A DNA stretch of 64,000 nt, taken from NCBI RefSeq assembly GCF_030811095.1, contig NZ_JAUSQL010000001.1:1612001-1676000 (forward strand). The letters are read 5' to 3'. Source of the stretch: Trueperella abortisuis. Its GTDB lineage: Bacteria > Actinomycetota > Actinomycetes > Actinomycetales > Actinomycetaceae. Position 1 is the stretch's first letter. Every line of letters starts with the position of its first letter. Below are positions 45,341 through 53,751 of this stretch, one piece after another. Both the position numbers and the translations under genes were made by a program. The notes beneath the pieces are model-generated. The model made no database searches. It saw nothing but the letters and a program-made list of their open reading frames with translations, and had not been told where the DNA came from.

Positions 45341-46697
45341 CTACCAGTGCCAAGCCGAGCAGTTCATCCTCACCCACCCGCAGGCTGCGATCTTCCTCGG
45401 GATGGGGCTCGGGAAAACCGTCATCACCCTCAGTGCCATCTGGCAGCTGGTGATGGACTCCTTCCAGGCCCGCCGAGTCCTGGTGATCGCACCCCTCAGG
45501 GTTGCGCGCGACACCTGGACAGCAGAGGCCGCCAAGTGGGACCACCTGGACGGCCTCACCCTCGCCGTCGCGGTAGGAAGCCGCCAGCAGCGCCTGGACG
45601 CCTTGGCTGCGGGTGCGATGGTGACGGTGATCAACCGGGAAAACATCCCCTGGCTCGTACGCACCCTGGGCAGCCAATGGCCGTTCGACATGGTGGTGAT
45701 CGATGAGCTCTCCTCGTTTAAGAACCATAAGGCCGCCCGCTTCAAGGCCCTGGCCTCGGTGCGCAAACACATCACCCGCATCGTTGGCCTCACCGGCACA
45801 CCCGCAGCCAACGGGCTCGAGGACTTGTGGGCGCAGTTCCGACTCCTCGATGGCGGCGACCGGCTCGGCAGGTACATCACCCACTACCGCTCCCGGTGGT
45901 TTGAGCCGGACAAGCGCAACGCCACCCAGATCTTCTCCTACAAACCCAAGCCTGGTGCTGAAGAGGAAATCTATGCGGCGATCGGCGACGTGACCCTGTC
46001 CATGCAAACCACCGACCACCTCCAACTCCCACCACTCACGGTCACTACCCAGGAAGTCACCCCCGGCCCCAAGGAACGCAGCCTGTACGAGCAGCTGGTG
46101 GCCGAGATGGTGATCAGCTTGGACGGTCAAACCGTGGACGCCAGTAATGCGGCAGCCCTTTCGGGCAAACTCCTGCAACTGGCCTCCGGCGCGGTTTACG
46201 CGGAGGGGCGCGAGGCGGTGGTGGTGCATGAGCGCAAACTCGACGCCCTCGAAGACCTCATCGAAGCCGCAAACGGCCAACCCGTGCTGGTCGCCTACTG
46301 GTTCCGCCACGACCTGGAGCGCATCGCTGCCCGTTTCCCAACCGCCAGGGAACTGAAGACCAGCCAGGACTTTGAAGCGTGGAACAGGGGCGAGATTCCG
46401 CTGGGACTGATCCATCCGGCCTCCGCTGGCCATGGCCTCAACCTGCAGGCCGGCGGTCATGTGTTGGTGTGGTTTTCGCTGACCTGGTCACTTGAGCTGT
46501 ACCAGCAGACCAACGCCCGCCTGTACCGGCAAGGCCAAACCGAGCCCGTCACCATCATCCACCTCGCCGCCAAGGGCACCCTCGACCAAGCAGTCCTGAC
46601 TGCTTTAGCTACCAAAGACACCACTCAGACCCGCCTGATCCAGGCGGTCGCAGCACAACTGACCCCCACCAGTGAAGGAGACGAAACATGCATGTGA
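45321..46697 (+). CDS. SNF2-family DNA helicase/translocase
   Basis: A 458-residue protein from ATG 45321 (MRYTPHNYQ). It has the two RecA lobes: Q-like HNYQCQAEQF, Walker A GMGLGKT, DEXX box VVIDELSSFKNH, motif III GLTGTPAANGLED in lobe one; then HPASAGHGLNLQAGGHVLVW and YQQTNARLYRQGQTEPV in lobe two. It pairs with the overlapping VRR-NUC nuclease, probably remodelling branched phage DNA. Confidence 0.9.
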   Translation: MRYTPHNYQCQAEQFILTHPQAAIFLGMGLGKTVITLSAIWQLVMDSFQARRVLVIAPLRVARDTWTAEAAKWDHLDGLTLAVAVGSRQQRLDALAAGAMVTVINRENIPWLVRTLGSQWPFDMVVIDELSSFKNHKAARFKALASVRKHITRIVGLTGTPAANGLEDLWAQFRLLDGGDRLGRYITHYRSRWFEPDKRNATQIFSYKPKPGAEEEIYAAIGDVTLSMQTTDHLQLPPLTVTTQEVTPGPKERSLYEQLVAEMVISLDGQTVDASNAAALSGKLLQLASGAVYAEGREAVVVHERKLDALEDLIEAANGQPVLVAYWFRHDLERIAARFPTARELKTSQDFEAWNRGEIPLGLIHPASAGHGLNLQAGGHVLVWFSLTWSLELYQQTNARLYRQGQTEPVTIIHLAAKGTLDQAVLTALATKDTTQTRLIQAVAAQLTPTSEGDETCM

Positions 46698-47149
46698 TGA
46701 CCAAGTACATCGACACCTACAAAGCAGCAATCGCCGCGCTCGAGGACTACGGTGCGATGCAGCAGATCATCGACACCACTGACCAGAACATCAAAGACAC
46801 CTACAACGCCCTCACCAACGTCTCCTCGGCCCGGTTGGATGGGATGCCGCACGCACCCAACCCCCGTGCTGGCGAGGACAGGATCGCCGCGACCCTGGAC
46901 AAGGTCGATGCTTACCGTGCCCGGTATGCGCAGGCGCGCGAATACATGGACTGGTTCCTGCCCGCCTGGGCTGCGCTGTCTGAGGACGACCGGTGGGTAC
47001 TCGACACCTTCTTCCTCGCCGCCGACAATGTCAGCCAGGAAGACCGTGTCACTGCGATCGCTGACAAGTTCTACGTCGAACGCCCCACCGCCTACCGCAA
47101 GAAAAACCGCGCTGTCACCCGCCTAGCAACCGCGCTGTACGGCTACTAG
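46688..47149 (+). CDS. Phage protein with sigma-like C-terminal helix-turn-helix
   Basis: A 153-residue protein, overlapping the helicase end by 10 bases, with GAAGGAG upstream. The C-terminus (WVLDTFFLAADNVSQEDRV then TAIADKFYVERPTAYRKKNR) resembles the DUF1492/ArpU late-gene activators, which precede the packaging genes in many Gram-positive phages. It probably turns on late transcription. No sigma region 2 is present. Confidence 0.65.
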   Translation: MHVMTKYIDTYKAAIAALEDYGAMQQIIDTTDQNIKDTYNALTNVSSARLDGMPHAPNPRAGEDRIAATLDKVDAYRARYAQAREYMDWFLPAWAALSEDDRWVLDTFFLAADNVSQEDRVTAIADKFYVERPTAYRKKNRAVTRLATALYGY

Positions 47150-47248
47150 GACAGGAGCTGGTGAGCGCGAGCGTTGGCGAGTGTACGAAACGCGAGATGA
47201 CTTTCCGCTATCCGCCCCTTACGGTGGTAGCAGTCGAGATTTAGGTAC

Positions 47249-47284
47249 AGCCCCCAGCATCCCCGGTGGTGCGTGGGGGCTTTG
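47249..47284 (+). terminator. Hairpin terminator before the HNH gene
   Basis: AGCCCCC (47249-47255) and GGGGGCT (47275-47281) form a stem with a 19-nt loop followed by TTT. It ends the early/replication transcript just before the packaging module. Confidence 0.65.
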
Positions 47285-47310
47285 CCATGCCAAAGGAAGG
47301 AACAAGTGCC

Positions 47311-47688
47311 GTGCCGCGCAAGCCCGCCCGCCCGTGCTCCCACCCTGGATGCCCCGAGCTCACCCACACACGCTTCTGTGACCAGCACGCCAGCCAAGAG
47401 GCGCGCCGGTACCGGCGCTATCAGCGTGACCCTGAGATCAACCGCCGCTACGGACACGCCTGGCAGAAGATCCGCGACCGCTACATCGCAGCCCACCCCT
47501 TGTGCGAAGACTGCCTGGAAGCCGGACGCACGACTCCTGCGGCTGAGGTGCATCACGTGCTCCCGCTGGGACACGGCGGCACCCACGACGCCAGCAACCT
47601 GCGGGCATTGTGCAAGCCGTGCCACTCCCGCCAGTCCGCCGTGGATGGTGACCGGTGGAGGCACGGCCCCAGGGTCTACACCTACTGA
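47311..47688 (+). CDS. HNH endonuclease of the packaging module
   Basis: A 125-residue protein. I chose GTG 47311 because AAGGAAGG lies 10 bases upstream; ATG 47287 is the alternative. Zinc cysteines lie in CSHPGC ... FCDQH and CEDCLEAG, and the nuclease motif is EVHHVLPLGHGGTHDASNL then CKPCHSRQS. HNH proteins next to the small terminase are needed for cos cleavage in HK97-type phages, which suggests cos packaging here. Confidence 0.88.
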   Translation: MPRKPARPCSHPGCPELTHTRFCDQHASQEARRYRRYQRDPEINRRYGHAWQKIRDRYIAAHPLCEDCLEAGRTTPAAEVHHVLPLGHGGTHDASNLRALCKPCHSRQSAVDGDRWRHGPRVYTY

Positions 47689-47928
47689 CATGAGGCCACG
47701 TCAGCCCCACTGTGGGCCTGGAATCCCAGAACCCAAGCGTGGGCATTTTCAGCGAGTTCGCCCCACACGCGGCCAGCCAGGCCCCCTAGGGGGCGTGAAA
47801 TCTCTAGCCCATGGGCTGCTCCTGAGCGGGCCGGGGGTCTTGCGCGCAAAGACGTCGAATCAAACGCCCGATTGACCCCCTGCCCCCATTTCCGGGGCCT
47901 CGAGACCTGCCGGAAGGAGGCGTGAAGC
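47689..47928. other. Possible cos region
   Basis: Non-coding gap between the HNH and small terminase genes. It contains the perfect palindrome GCCCCCTAGGGGGC (47781-47794) followed by GTGAAATCTCTAG and a further GGGGGTCTTGCGCGCAAAGA. Gaps at this exact place in HNH-type cos phages hold the cohesive-end site. The cut positions cannot be read. Confidence 0.45.
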
Positions 47929-48495
47929 GTGGCGAAGGACGGCACCAACCGCGGCGGACGCAGGGTCCGTGCCGGCGCGAAGCCGGAACCGTTGCGTGAC
48001 AAGCTGGCCGCAGGAAAGCCCGCCACCCGCTTGGCTGAGCCGGAGGTGTTCGAGGGGCCCGATCTGCCGGCCACCGACATCGGCGAGGGCGCGCTGCTTG
48101 ATGGTGAGGCGATGCCGGAGCCGTCGGAGTACCTGTCGGCCGCCCAGCGCGACGGCAGTGATCTTCTGGCGGCGGATTTGTTTCGGGAGACGTGGGCGTG
48201 GCTGGATGCGCGCGGTGTCGCCCAGTTCGTCTCACCCCGCCTGATTGAGGCCTACGCGCAGGCGTTCGCCCGCTACATCCAGTGTGAGAACGCGATCTCG
48301 AAGTTTGGTCTGCTGGGCAAGCATCCCACCACCGGGGCGGCGATCGCATCCCCGTTTGTGGCGATGAGCCAGTCGTTTAGCAAGCAGGCGAATGTGTATT
48401 GGTACGAGATTTACGAGATCGTGCGCGCCACATCGACCCGCGACTATTCGGGGGCCACGCCTGCTGACCAGTTGATGGAGCGCCTGCTCGACTGA
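47929..48495 (+). CDS. Phage terminase small subunit (P27 family)
   Basis: A 188-residue protein starting at GTG 47929 with GGAAGGAGG upstream. Composition and order fit P27-type small terminases: a disordered basic start (GGRRVRAGAKPEP), a helical core (DLFRETWAWLDARGVAQF, SPRLIEAYAQAFARYIQCEN) and FGLLGKHPTTGAAIASPFV. It recognises the packaging site and hands DNA to the large subunit, which here lies 6 kb away instead of next door. Confidence 0.8.
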   Translation: MAKDGTNRGGRRVRAGAKPEPLRDKLAAGKPATRLAEPEVFEGPDLPATDIGEGALLDGEAMPEPSEYLSAAQRDGSDLLAADLFRETWAWLDARGVAQFVSPRLIEAYAQAFARYIQCENAISKFGLLGKHPTTGAAIASPFVAMSQSFSKQANVYWYEIYEIVRATSTRDYSGATPADQLMERLLD

Positions 48496-48579
48496 CCCCG
48501 GCCCCCGCCTGTTGTGCCCTGCCCGCTGCCGTTGTTGGTGGCGGGCAGGCGTGTATGTACACCCGAGATTGGAGTAGCG

Positions 48580-49764
48580 ATGACTGTTCGAACCTGTGAG
48601 TCCACTTGTATCGGGCACCCTGACAAGCTGTGTGATCTGATTGCCGACACGATCCTGGACGACCTCCTCTTTGAGGACCCCTCGGCTCGTTGTGCGGTGG
48701 AGGTGATGGCGACCAAGGGCCGGATCATCGTCGCCGGGGAAATCACCTCCAACGCCAAGGTATCCATCCGGGCCGCCGTGCGACGGGCCTTGACTTGTGC
48801 TGGTTATTCGCCGATTGGCTGGCGCATTAGCGTGCATGTGCATCGCCAGAGTCCGGATATCGCGGCTGGCGTGGATGCTTCCCTGGAAGCCCGAGCGGGT
48901 GGTGAGGGCGCGTTCGTGCTCACCGGCGCGGGTGATCAGGGCACGGTCTACGGGTACGCCACCGATGAGACTCCCGAGTACCTGCCGCTGCCGCTGGTGG
49001 TCGCCCATGAGATCTGCAAGCGCCTCGACACCGCCCGCACTGACGGGACCATCACCGGTATTGGTTCGGACGGCAAGTCTCAGGTGTCCCTGCGCTACGA
49101 GGGAGAAAAGGCTGTTGGTGTTGCGGCTGTGGTGGTCTCGATCCAGCACACCCGCGACACTGACCCGGAGGATCTGGCCCGTCAGGTGCGCTCGATGATT
49201 ATTGAGCCTGCGCTTCAGGCCCATGGTCTGGGCAGCGACGAGAACACGCTCATCTTGGTTAATCCTGCTGGCCCATTCACCCTGGGTGGCCCCGCGGCAG
49301 ACACGGGGCTGACCGGCCGCAAGCTCGCGGTTGACACCTACGGCGGTCTCGCACCCCATGGTGGCGGGGCGTTCTCGGGTAAGGATGCGACGAAGGTGGA
49401 CCGGTCGGGTGCCTACATGGCGCGTCTGATCGCGGAGATCATCGTGCATGCGCGCCTGGCGGGTGAGGTGACGGTCGCGATCACTTATGCGATCGGTAAG
49501 GCCGACCCGATCGCGTTCACCATCGACACCCACGCAACCGGCCGCGTCCCCGATGAGGTGCTGACCGATGCGGCGCGGGCGGTGTTTGATCTGCGGCCGG
49601 CGGCGATCATCGACCTGCTCCACCTGCGCCGGATCGGGTATGCCGAGCACGCCACCTACGGGCACTTCACCCGCTCATCCCGGTGGAACAAATTCCCCAT
49701 CTATGTCTCTCAGTTGCGTGAGGAGGTTCAGGCTCGTGCGCATCGAAACACGCCCCATCAGTGA
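48580..49764 (+). CDS. metK: Phage-encoded S-adenosylmethionine synthetase
   Basis: A 394-residue enzyme from ATG 48580 with GGAGTAG upstream. All three MetK signatures are present: GHPDKLCDLIAD (usually GHPDKxxDQISD), GAGDQGTVYGYATDETP (ATP and methionine site) and GGGAFSGKDATKVDRSGAY (P-loop-like phosphate site). It makes SAM from ATP and methionine. The gene lies inside the prophage and overlaps the methyltransferase gene, so it most likely feeds that enzyme. Differences from bacterial MetK across the whole length suggest an old phage lineage rather than recent capture. Confidence 0.92.
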   Translation: MTVRTCESTCIGHPDKLCDLIADTILDDLLFEDPSARCAVEVMATKGRIIVAGEITSNAKVSIRAAVRRALTCAGYSPIGWRISVHVHRQSPDIAAGVDASLEARAGGEGAFVLTGAGDQGTVYGYATDETPEYLPLPLVVAHEICKRLDTARTDGTITGIGSDGKSQVSLRYEGEKAVGVAAVVVSIQHTRDTDPEDLARQVRSMIIEPALQAHGLGSDENTLILVNPAGPFTLGGPAADTGLTGRKLAVDTYGGLAPHGGGAFSGKDATKVDRSGAYMARLIAEIIVHARLAGEVTVAITYAIGKADPIAFTIDTHATGRVPDEVLTDAARAVFDLRPAAIIDLLHLRRIGYAEHATYGHFTRSSRWNKFPIYVSQLREEVQARAHRNTPHQ

Positions 49765-50974
49765 ACTGACCCCGGCCGAGTACAACCCCCGCAAGGAACT
49801 CAAGCCGGGCGATGGGGAGTATGAGAAGCTCAAGCGCTCTTTGCAGGAGTTTGGGTATGTCGAACCCGTCATCGTCAACGAGACCACCGGCCGCATCGTG
49901 GGAGGACACCAACGACTCACCGTACTGGCGGACCTGGGTTATGAGAGCGTGGACGCGGTCATCGTCGAGCTGGACGAGACGCGGGAGAAGGCCCTCAACA
50001 TCGCGCTGAACAAGATCAGCGGCTCCTGGGATGAAGCCAAGCTCGCACTGGTCATCGCTGACCTTGACGCAGCGGACTTTGACGCCGAGCTCACCGGCTT
50101 CGACGAGGCCGAGATTCAAGCCATGATCGGCTCCCTCGACGATAGCCAGGTCATCGATGACGGGTTCGACCTGGACGCAGCCCTGCAGCAGGCAGCATTC
50201 GTGAAGCCAGGTGACATCTGGCAGGTCGGCCGCCACCGCCTCGCGTGCGCTGACGCCACCAGCAGCGAGGCCGTGCAAGCACTCATGGATGGCAAGAGCG
50301 CGAACCTGCTGCTGACTGACCCGCCTTACAACGTCGACTTCAAATCCGCCTCTGGCCTGTCGATCAAGAACGACAAAATGGACCAGAACTCTTTCTATGA
50401 GTTCCTGCTGGCCGCGTTCACCGCCGCCAGGGAGGTGATGGCTCCGGGAGCGAGCGCGTATGTGTTCCATGCGGACACCGAAGGCCTGAACTTCCGCAAG
50501 GCTTTTATCGATGCGGGGTTCAAGCTGTCGGGTTGCTGCATCTGGGTCAAAGACTCACTGGTTCTTGGCCGCTCCCCGTACCAGTGGCAGCACGAGCCGT
50601 GCTTGTTTGGGTGGAAGACGGGCGGGAAGCACGCTTGGTATGCGGACCGTAAGCAGACCACGGTGTGGCAGTTCGCTAAGCCCAAGCGCAACAAGAACCA
50701 CCCCACCTCCAAACCCGTGGACTTGCTGGCCTACCCGATCGGAAACTCCACCCAGGCCAACGGAGTTGTGCTGGACACCTTCGCCGGATCTGGCTCCACG
50801 CTCATCGCGTGCGAGGACACGAACCGGGTCGCCTACTGCATGGAGCTGGACCCGAAGTACGCCAGCGTGATTTTGCGCCGCTACGTCGAACACACCGGCG
50901 ACGCAGCCGGCGTGCGCTGTGAGCGCGGCACCTACCTCGACCTCGCAATAGAAGTCGAGGAAGCGTTGAAATAG
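49736..50974 (+). CDS. ParB-like domain fused to an adenine/cytosine-N4 DNA methyltransferase
   Basis: A 412-residue protein from GTG 49736 with GAGGAGG upstream, overlapping the metK end by 29 bases. Residues 1-100 are a ParB/Sulfiredoxin-type domain (IVGGHQRLTVLADLGY), and after a linker comes a beta-class N-methyltransferase: LLLTDPPYNVDF (catalytic DPPY, about 194) before DTFAGSGSTLIACE (SAM site, about 346). Such fusions protect phage DNA against host restriction or mark it for packaging. The recognition sequence is unknown. Confidence 0.9.
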   Translation: MRIETRPISELTPAEYNPRKELKPGDGEYEKLKRSLQEFGYVEPVIVNETTGRIVGGHQRLTVLADLGYESVDAVIVELDETREKALNIALNKISGSWDEAKLALVIADLDAADFDAELTGFDEAEIQAMIGSLDDSQVIDDGFDLDAALQQAAFVKPGDIWQVGRHRLACADATSSEAVQALMDGKSANLLLTDPPYNVDFKSASGLSIKNDKMDQNSFYEFLLAAFTAAREVMAPGASAYVFHADTEGLNFRKAFIDAGFKLSGCCIWVKDSLVLGRSPYQWQHEPCLFGWKTGGKHAWYADRKQTTVWQFAKPKRNKNHPTSKPVDLLAYPIGNSTQANGVVLDTFAGSGSTLIACEDTNRVAYCMELDPKYASVILRRYVEHTGDAAGVRCERGTYLDLAIEVEEALK

Positions 50975-51008
50975 TGGGGTTTACGGGTTGCTATCTGGGC
51001 GGTTTAGA

Positions 51009-51024
51009 GCGTGTATATACACGC
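51009..51024. promoter_or_regulatory. GTGTATATACAC palindrome, one of a recurring set
   Basis: Perfect 16-bp palindrome GCGTGTATATACACGC, 36 bases before the start of the next gene. The 12-bp core recurs at 52919-52930 and 53700-53711 (there lacking the first G), and a near copy (GTGTATGTACAC) lies at 48551-48562 before metK. Each is placed 18-42 bases before the ATG of a gene. A shared phage regulator is likely. Confidence 0.6.
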
Positions 51025-51059
51025 CCCCTTACACCCACCGGATTCAAGGAGAAACCCTG

Positions 51060-51737
51060 ATGGCGACCTTCCAACTCACCCTCCCCGCCGGCACCAGCCG
51101 CAAGCACGCCGCCCACCTGATCGCCGCCACCACCGGCCGACCCGCAAAGTACATGCGGACCCCGTCGATGGCCTACCAGATCGGCGAGCTCACCCTCACC
51201 CGCCACAGTGAACTCCTCACCTCAGGCGGAATCAGTGACGCGGTCTGGATGGCGCTGCTGGAAGCAGGTATCAAGGTCGAGCAGACCGGCTTCGACCCCG
51301 ACACGGTGCATTGGACTGTGATCAGGGTGCCGCTGCCGGGGTGGGGTGAGCGGGAAAAGCACAACCTGGTCGCGATGCTGGCCGCATACGGCCCCCTCAT
51401 CGGCCGGGCCCTGCGGCTGGGGATTGACGCAGACGTCCAGTTCACCACGAACAAGGACGGGGCGTGCGTGGCGGAGTTCGTGTGGTTCGACCAGCCCGCC
51501 CCAGACGCCGACTTCGACGCCGCTACCGCCCTCACGCGCCGCATGGTCGAGAAAGCCGCCACAGCCCGCACCGTGAGGGCCACCCCGCCCCAGTGCGAGA
51601 ACGACAGGTATGCGATGCGAACCTGGCTGACCCGGCTCGGTTTCAACGGCCCCGAGCATGCCGCCACCCGTCATGCCTTGACCCACCGGCTGGAGGGCAA
51701 CGGGGCCTGGCGCAACCCACCCACAAAACGAGACTGA
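51060..51737 (+). CDS. Phage protein, unknown
   Basis: A 225-residue protein from ATG 51060 with AAGGAG upstream. It is a soluble alpha/beta protein with LTLPAGTSRKHAAHLIAATT at the start and VIRVPLPGWGEREKHNLVAM in the middle, ending in charged helices. I do not recognise a family. The palindromic element upstream suggests independent control. Confidence 0.55.
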   Translation: MATFQLTLPAGTSRKHAAHLIAATTGRPAKYMRTPSMAYQIGELTLTRHSELLTSGGISDAVWMALLEAGIKVEQTGFDPDTVHWTVIRVPLPGWGEREKHNLVAMLAAYGPLIGRALRLGIDADVQFTTNKDGACVAEFVWFDQPAPDADFDAATALTRRMVEKAATARTVRATPPQCENDRYAMRTWLTRLGFNGPEHAATRHALTHRLEGNGAWRNPPTKRD

Positions 51738-51748
51738 GGAGGTTTGTG

Positions 51749-52111
51749 ATGGGGTTTCCGCCGAGGTTGCCTGACTGGGAGGTCTACGCCGGAGACGACG
51801 CGACACTCACCCTCGAATACAAAACCGACGACACCCCACTCGACTTGTCTGCGTGGGGTAACTGGCGAGCCACCTGGCGCCCGACCCTGCCTGGCGGGAG
51901 CGTTGACGAGACCGCCCAGCCCGTCGCCCTCACCGTAGATGCCAGCAAAGCCAAGCAGGGTCTGGTGGCCGTGACCATCCCCGCGGGCCTGTCGGCGGTG
52001 GACGGTGGCAAGGTGCGTGAGGGGGCCTGGGACCTGCAAGCCACCAACGCCGGCGGTGTGCGGACCTGGGCGCGGGGCATAGTGCGGTGGATGGGAGACA
52101 TCACCCGATGA
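51749..52111 (+). CDS. BppU-like N-terminal domain protein, probable virion-associated
   Basis: A 120-residue protein from ATG 51749 with GAGGAGG upstream. GDDATLTLEYKTDDTPLDLS then WGNWRATWRP and AWDLQATNAGGVRTWARGIV resemble the beta-rich first domain of baseplate upper proteins, which attach fibres to the virion. The following gene encodes a collagen-like fibre and overlaps it by four bases. Confidence 0.6.
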   Translation: MGFPPRLPDWEVYAGDDATLTLEYKTDDTPLDLSAWGNWRATWRPTLPGGSVDETAQPVALTVDASKAKQGLVAVTIPAGLSAVDGGKVREGAWDLQATNAGGVRTWARGIVRWMGDITR

Positions 52112-52824
52112 ACAACAACGTGACAATCACCGTCCACAACCAGCCGCCCGTCACTCTCACCCCGCCGGCCCCCAGTGAGCTCACGATCTACACCGCCCCC
52201 GCAGGACGAGACGGCAAAGACGGGCGTGATGGGAAGGACGGGGCCCCAGGTAAGGACGGGGCTCCGGGCAGGGATGCTGACCCTGCAGTGCTGGAAGCGC
52301 TGGCGGCTGATATTGGGGCTGTGGCCGCGGGCGTGTTCGGTAACCCTGCCGCCAGGCAGGGCGTATACGCGCACATCCAGTTGGATCACGACGAGACTTT
52401 CTATGCTGCTGGGGCTAGTACGCGCTTGTCCTACCATTTCGGGATTCATTCGTGGAAGGCGATTCTGGACCCGACGGGCGGGTGGACCGAAACAGTCCAG
52501 GGTGATCAGCCGATCAAGTACTGGCGTGTGCCCGTGTCGGGGATTTACATGATCTCGGTGACGATGGTCCACGAAGCCCAGTTCTTACTCCACCGTGTGC
52601 GCACAGCCATGGGCGATACAGGAACGGTAGCCACCAACTTCTTCTACGCCGACGCAAGCCGCGTGGACCAGTTCACCTCATTCACCCGTGTTGTGTCCCT
52701 CAAAGAGGGTGACAGGCTGGACTGGGCCTACAGGGTCAATCAAGGTGACGCCGCCAGACTGATCGCAGAAAAGTCAGGTATCCGCTCCCAGGCCACGATC
52801 GTGCTGCTGGCACCCACCCCATAA
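52108..52824 (+). CDS. Collagen-like fibre protein
   Basis: A 238-residue protein. After 30 residues come Gly-x-Y repeats with charged residues (GRDGKDGRDGKDGAPGKDGA, about 33-56), which form a trimeric collagen stem. The C-terminal 150 residues are beta-rich with FFYADASRVDQFTSFTRVVS, similar to C1q/TNF-like fibre heads. It would project from the virion and bind host surfaces. Its location before the large terminase instead of after the tail genes is unusual. Confidence 0.75.
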   Translation: MNNNVTITVHNQPPVTLTPPAPSELTIYTAPAGRDGKDGRDGKDGAPGKDGAPGRDADPAVLEALAADIGAVAAGVFGNPAARQGVYAHIQLDHDETFYAAGASTRLSYHFGIHSWKAILDPTGGWTETVQGDQPIKYWRVPVSGIYMISVTMVHEAQFLLHRVRTAMGDTGTVATNFFYADASRVDQFTSFTRVVSLKEGDRLDWAYRVNQGDAARLIAEKSGIRSQATIVLLAPTP

Positions 52825-52844
52825 GCCAAAGAGGGCGGGGGTGA

Positions 52845-52930
52845 TTCTAGAGATGGTGATCTCTAGAAAACGTTGCAATACCAGGCAAAACCGGCTGGAT
52901 AAGTGTGCGGGGCTATGGCTGTATATACAC
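52845..52930 (+). repeat. 86-bp regulatory direct repeat, copy 1
   Basis: Aligned without gaps to 53626-53711 with four mismatches. It starts with the operator-like inverted repeat TTCTAGAGAT-GGTG-ATCTCTAGAA (52845-52868), continues with TTGCAA and GGATAAG as a possible promoter, and ends in TGTATATACAC. It controls the gene at 52970. Confidence 0.75.
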
Positions 52931-52969
52931 AAGCAAACAACCCCGAACGACCAGCAAGGGAGCCCAAGA

Positions 52970-53272
52970 ATGAGCAACGCCACCCGCCGCGAGATGGAAA
53001 CCACCCGCACCGAAAAGGACCTGAAGAAGACGGTGAAGGTGCGCGGGAACATGATGCCCCTTGGCGAGTGGATCATCGCCACCCGCTGGGCCTGGAACTA
53101 CGACCGAAACGAAATGGGCTACCAGGCTTTCCTCTACCGCTACGCCACCGACGAGCGCGGCCCGCAGGCCCCGATCCGCATGGAAGTCACTTCGGCTGAC
53201 GACTTCGAGGACTTCCACACCCAGGCCGAAGCCGGGGCCTGGGCGATGGGCATGATCCTCGCCCACGACTGA
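52970..53272 (+). CDS. Small phage protein, unknown
   Basis: A 100-residue protein starting at ATG 52970 with AAGGGAG upstream. It is charged and aromatic (WIIATRWAWNYDRNEMGYQA, then FLYRYATDERGPQAPIRME). It is the first gene after copy 1 of the 86-bp repeat and begins with the same codons (ATGAGCAAC) as the gene after copy 2, so control region and start were duplicated together. Function unknown. Confidence 0.55.
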   Translation: MSNATRREMETTRTEKDLKKTVKVRGNMMPLGEWIIATRWAWNYDRNEMGYQAFLYRYATDERGPQAPIRMEVTSADDFEDFHTQAEAGAWAMGMILAHD

Positions 53273-53284
53273 CACCCCAAGCCT

Positions 53285-53317
53285 CAGGGGGCACGCAGAA
53301 ACAAGTCCGGCCCCCTG
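53285..53317. terminator. GC hairpin
   Basis: CAGGGGGC and GCCCCCTG, exact inverse copies with a 17-nt loop, 13 bp after the stop of the small gene. A probable terminator. Confidence 0.55.
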
Positions 53318-53380
53318 GGGAACACCACCCAACACCACCCCGGCCTCGAGGCTGGGCCCGTCTTAGAGAGGCGAGAAACG

Positions 53381-53590
53381 ATGAGTGAGTTGCACCTGGA
53401 ACTGACCGAACTGGCTGAGGCCGGTGTGGACTTGTGGGAGACCAGCCAGGCCTTGGCTGCGGCCCAGAAACTCGGATACCCGTTAGCCGAAGCGGCGATC
53501 CTGGCTGACCCTTACGGCTACCTCGACTTCATCGAACACTGGTTCACACCCGAGACTGACGAGCTCGACAGCGTGCTGGTGGGGGCCTGA
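53381..53590 (+). CDS. Small acidic phage protein
   Basis: A 69-residue protein with GAGAGGCGAG before the ATG. Acidic and helical (ELTELAEAGVDLWETSQALA), with a predicted pI below 5. Anti-restriction or DNA-mimic roles are common for such proteins, but nothing specific supports one here. Confidence 0.5.
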   Translation: MSELHLELTELAEAGVDLWETSQALAAAQKLGYPLAEAAILADPYGYLDFIEHWFTPETDELDSVLVGA

Positions 53591-53625
53591 ACGGCTGCGT
53601 CACAAGGCAGGCTTCAACCCCGCAC

Positions 53626-53711
53626 TTCTAGAGATGATGATCTCTAGAAAACGTTGCAATACCAGGCGAAACTGGCTGGATAAGTGTGCGCGGCTATGGC
53701 TGTATATACAC
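53626..53711 (+). repeat. 86-bp regulatory direct repeat, copy 2
   Basis: Second copy of the element at 52845-52930, with the same operator-like inverted repeat (TTCTAGAGAT / ATCTCTAGAA, 53626-53649), promoter-like bases and TGTATATACAC end, and four mismatches. It precedes the gene at 53752. Confidence 0.75.
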
Positions 53712-53751
53712 GCAAGGCAAACACAGCCACACACGCGAAAAGGAGCCAACA

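Noticed and set aside
48232..49665. 477-codon minus frame opposite metK
   Set aside because: Shadow of the metK gene, His/Arg/Gly-rich; metK carries all catalytic motifs.
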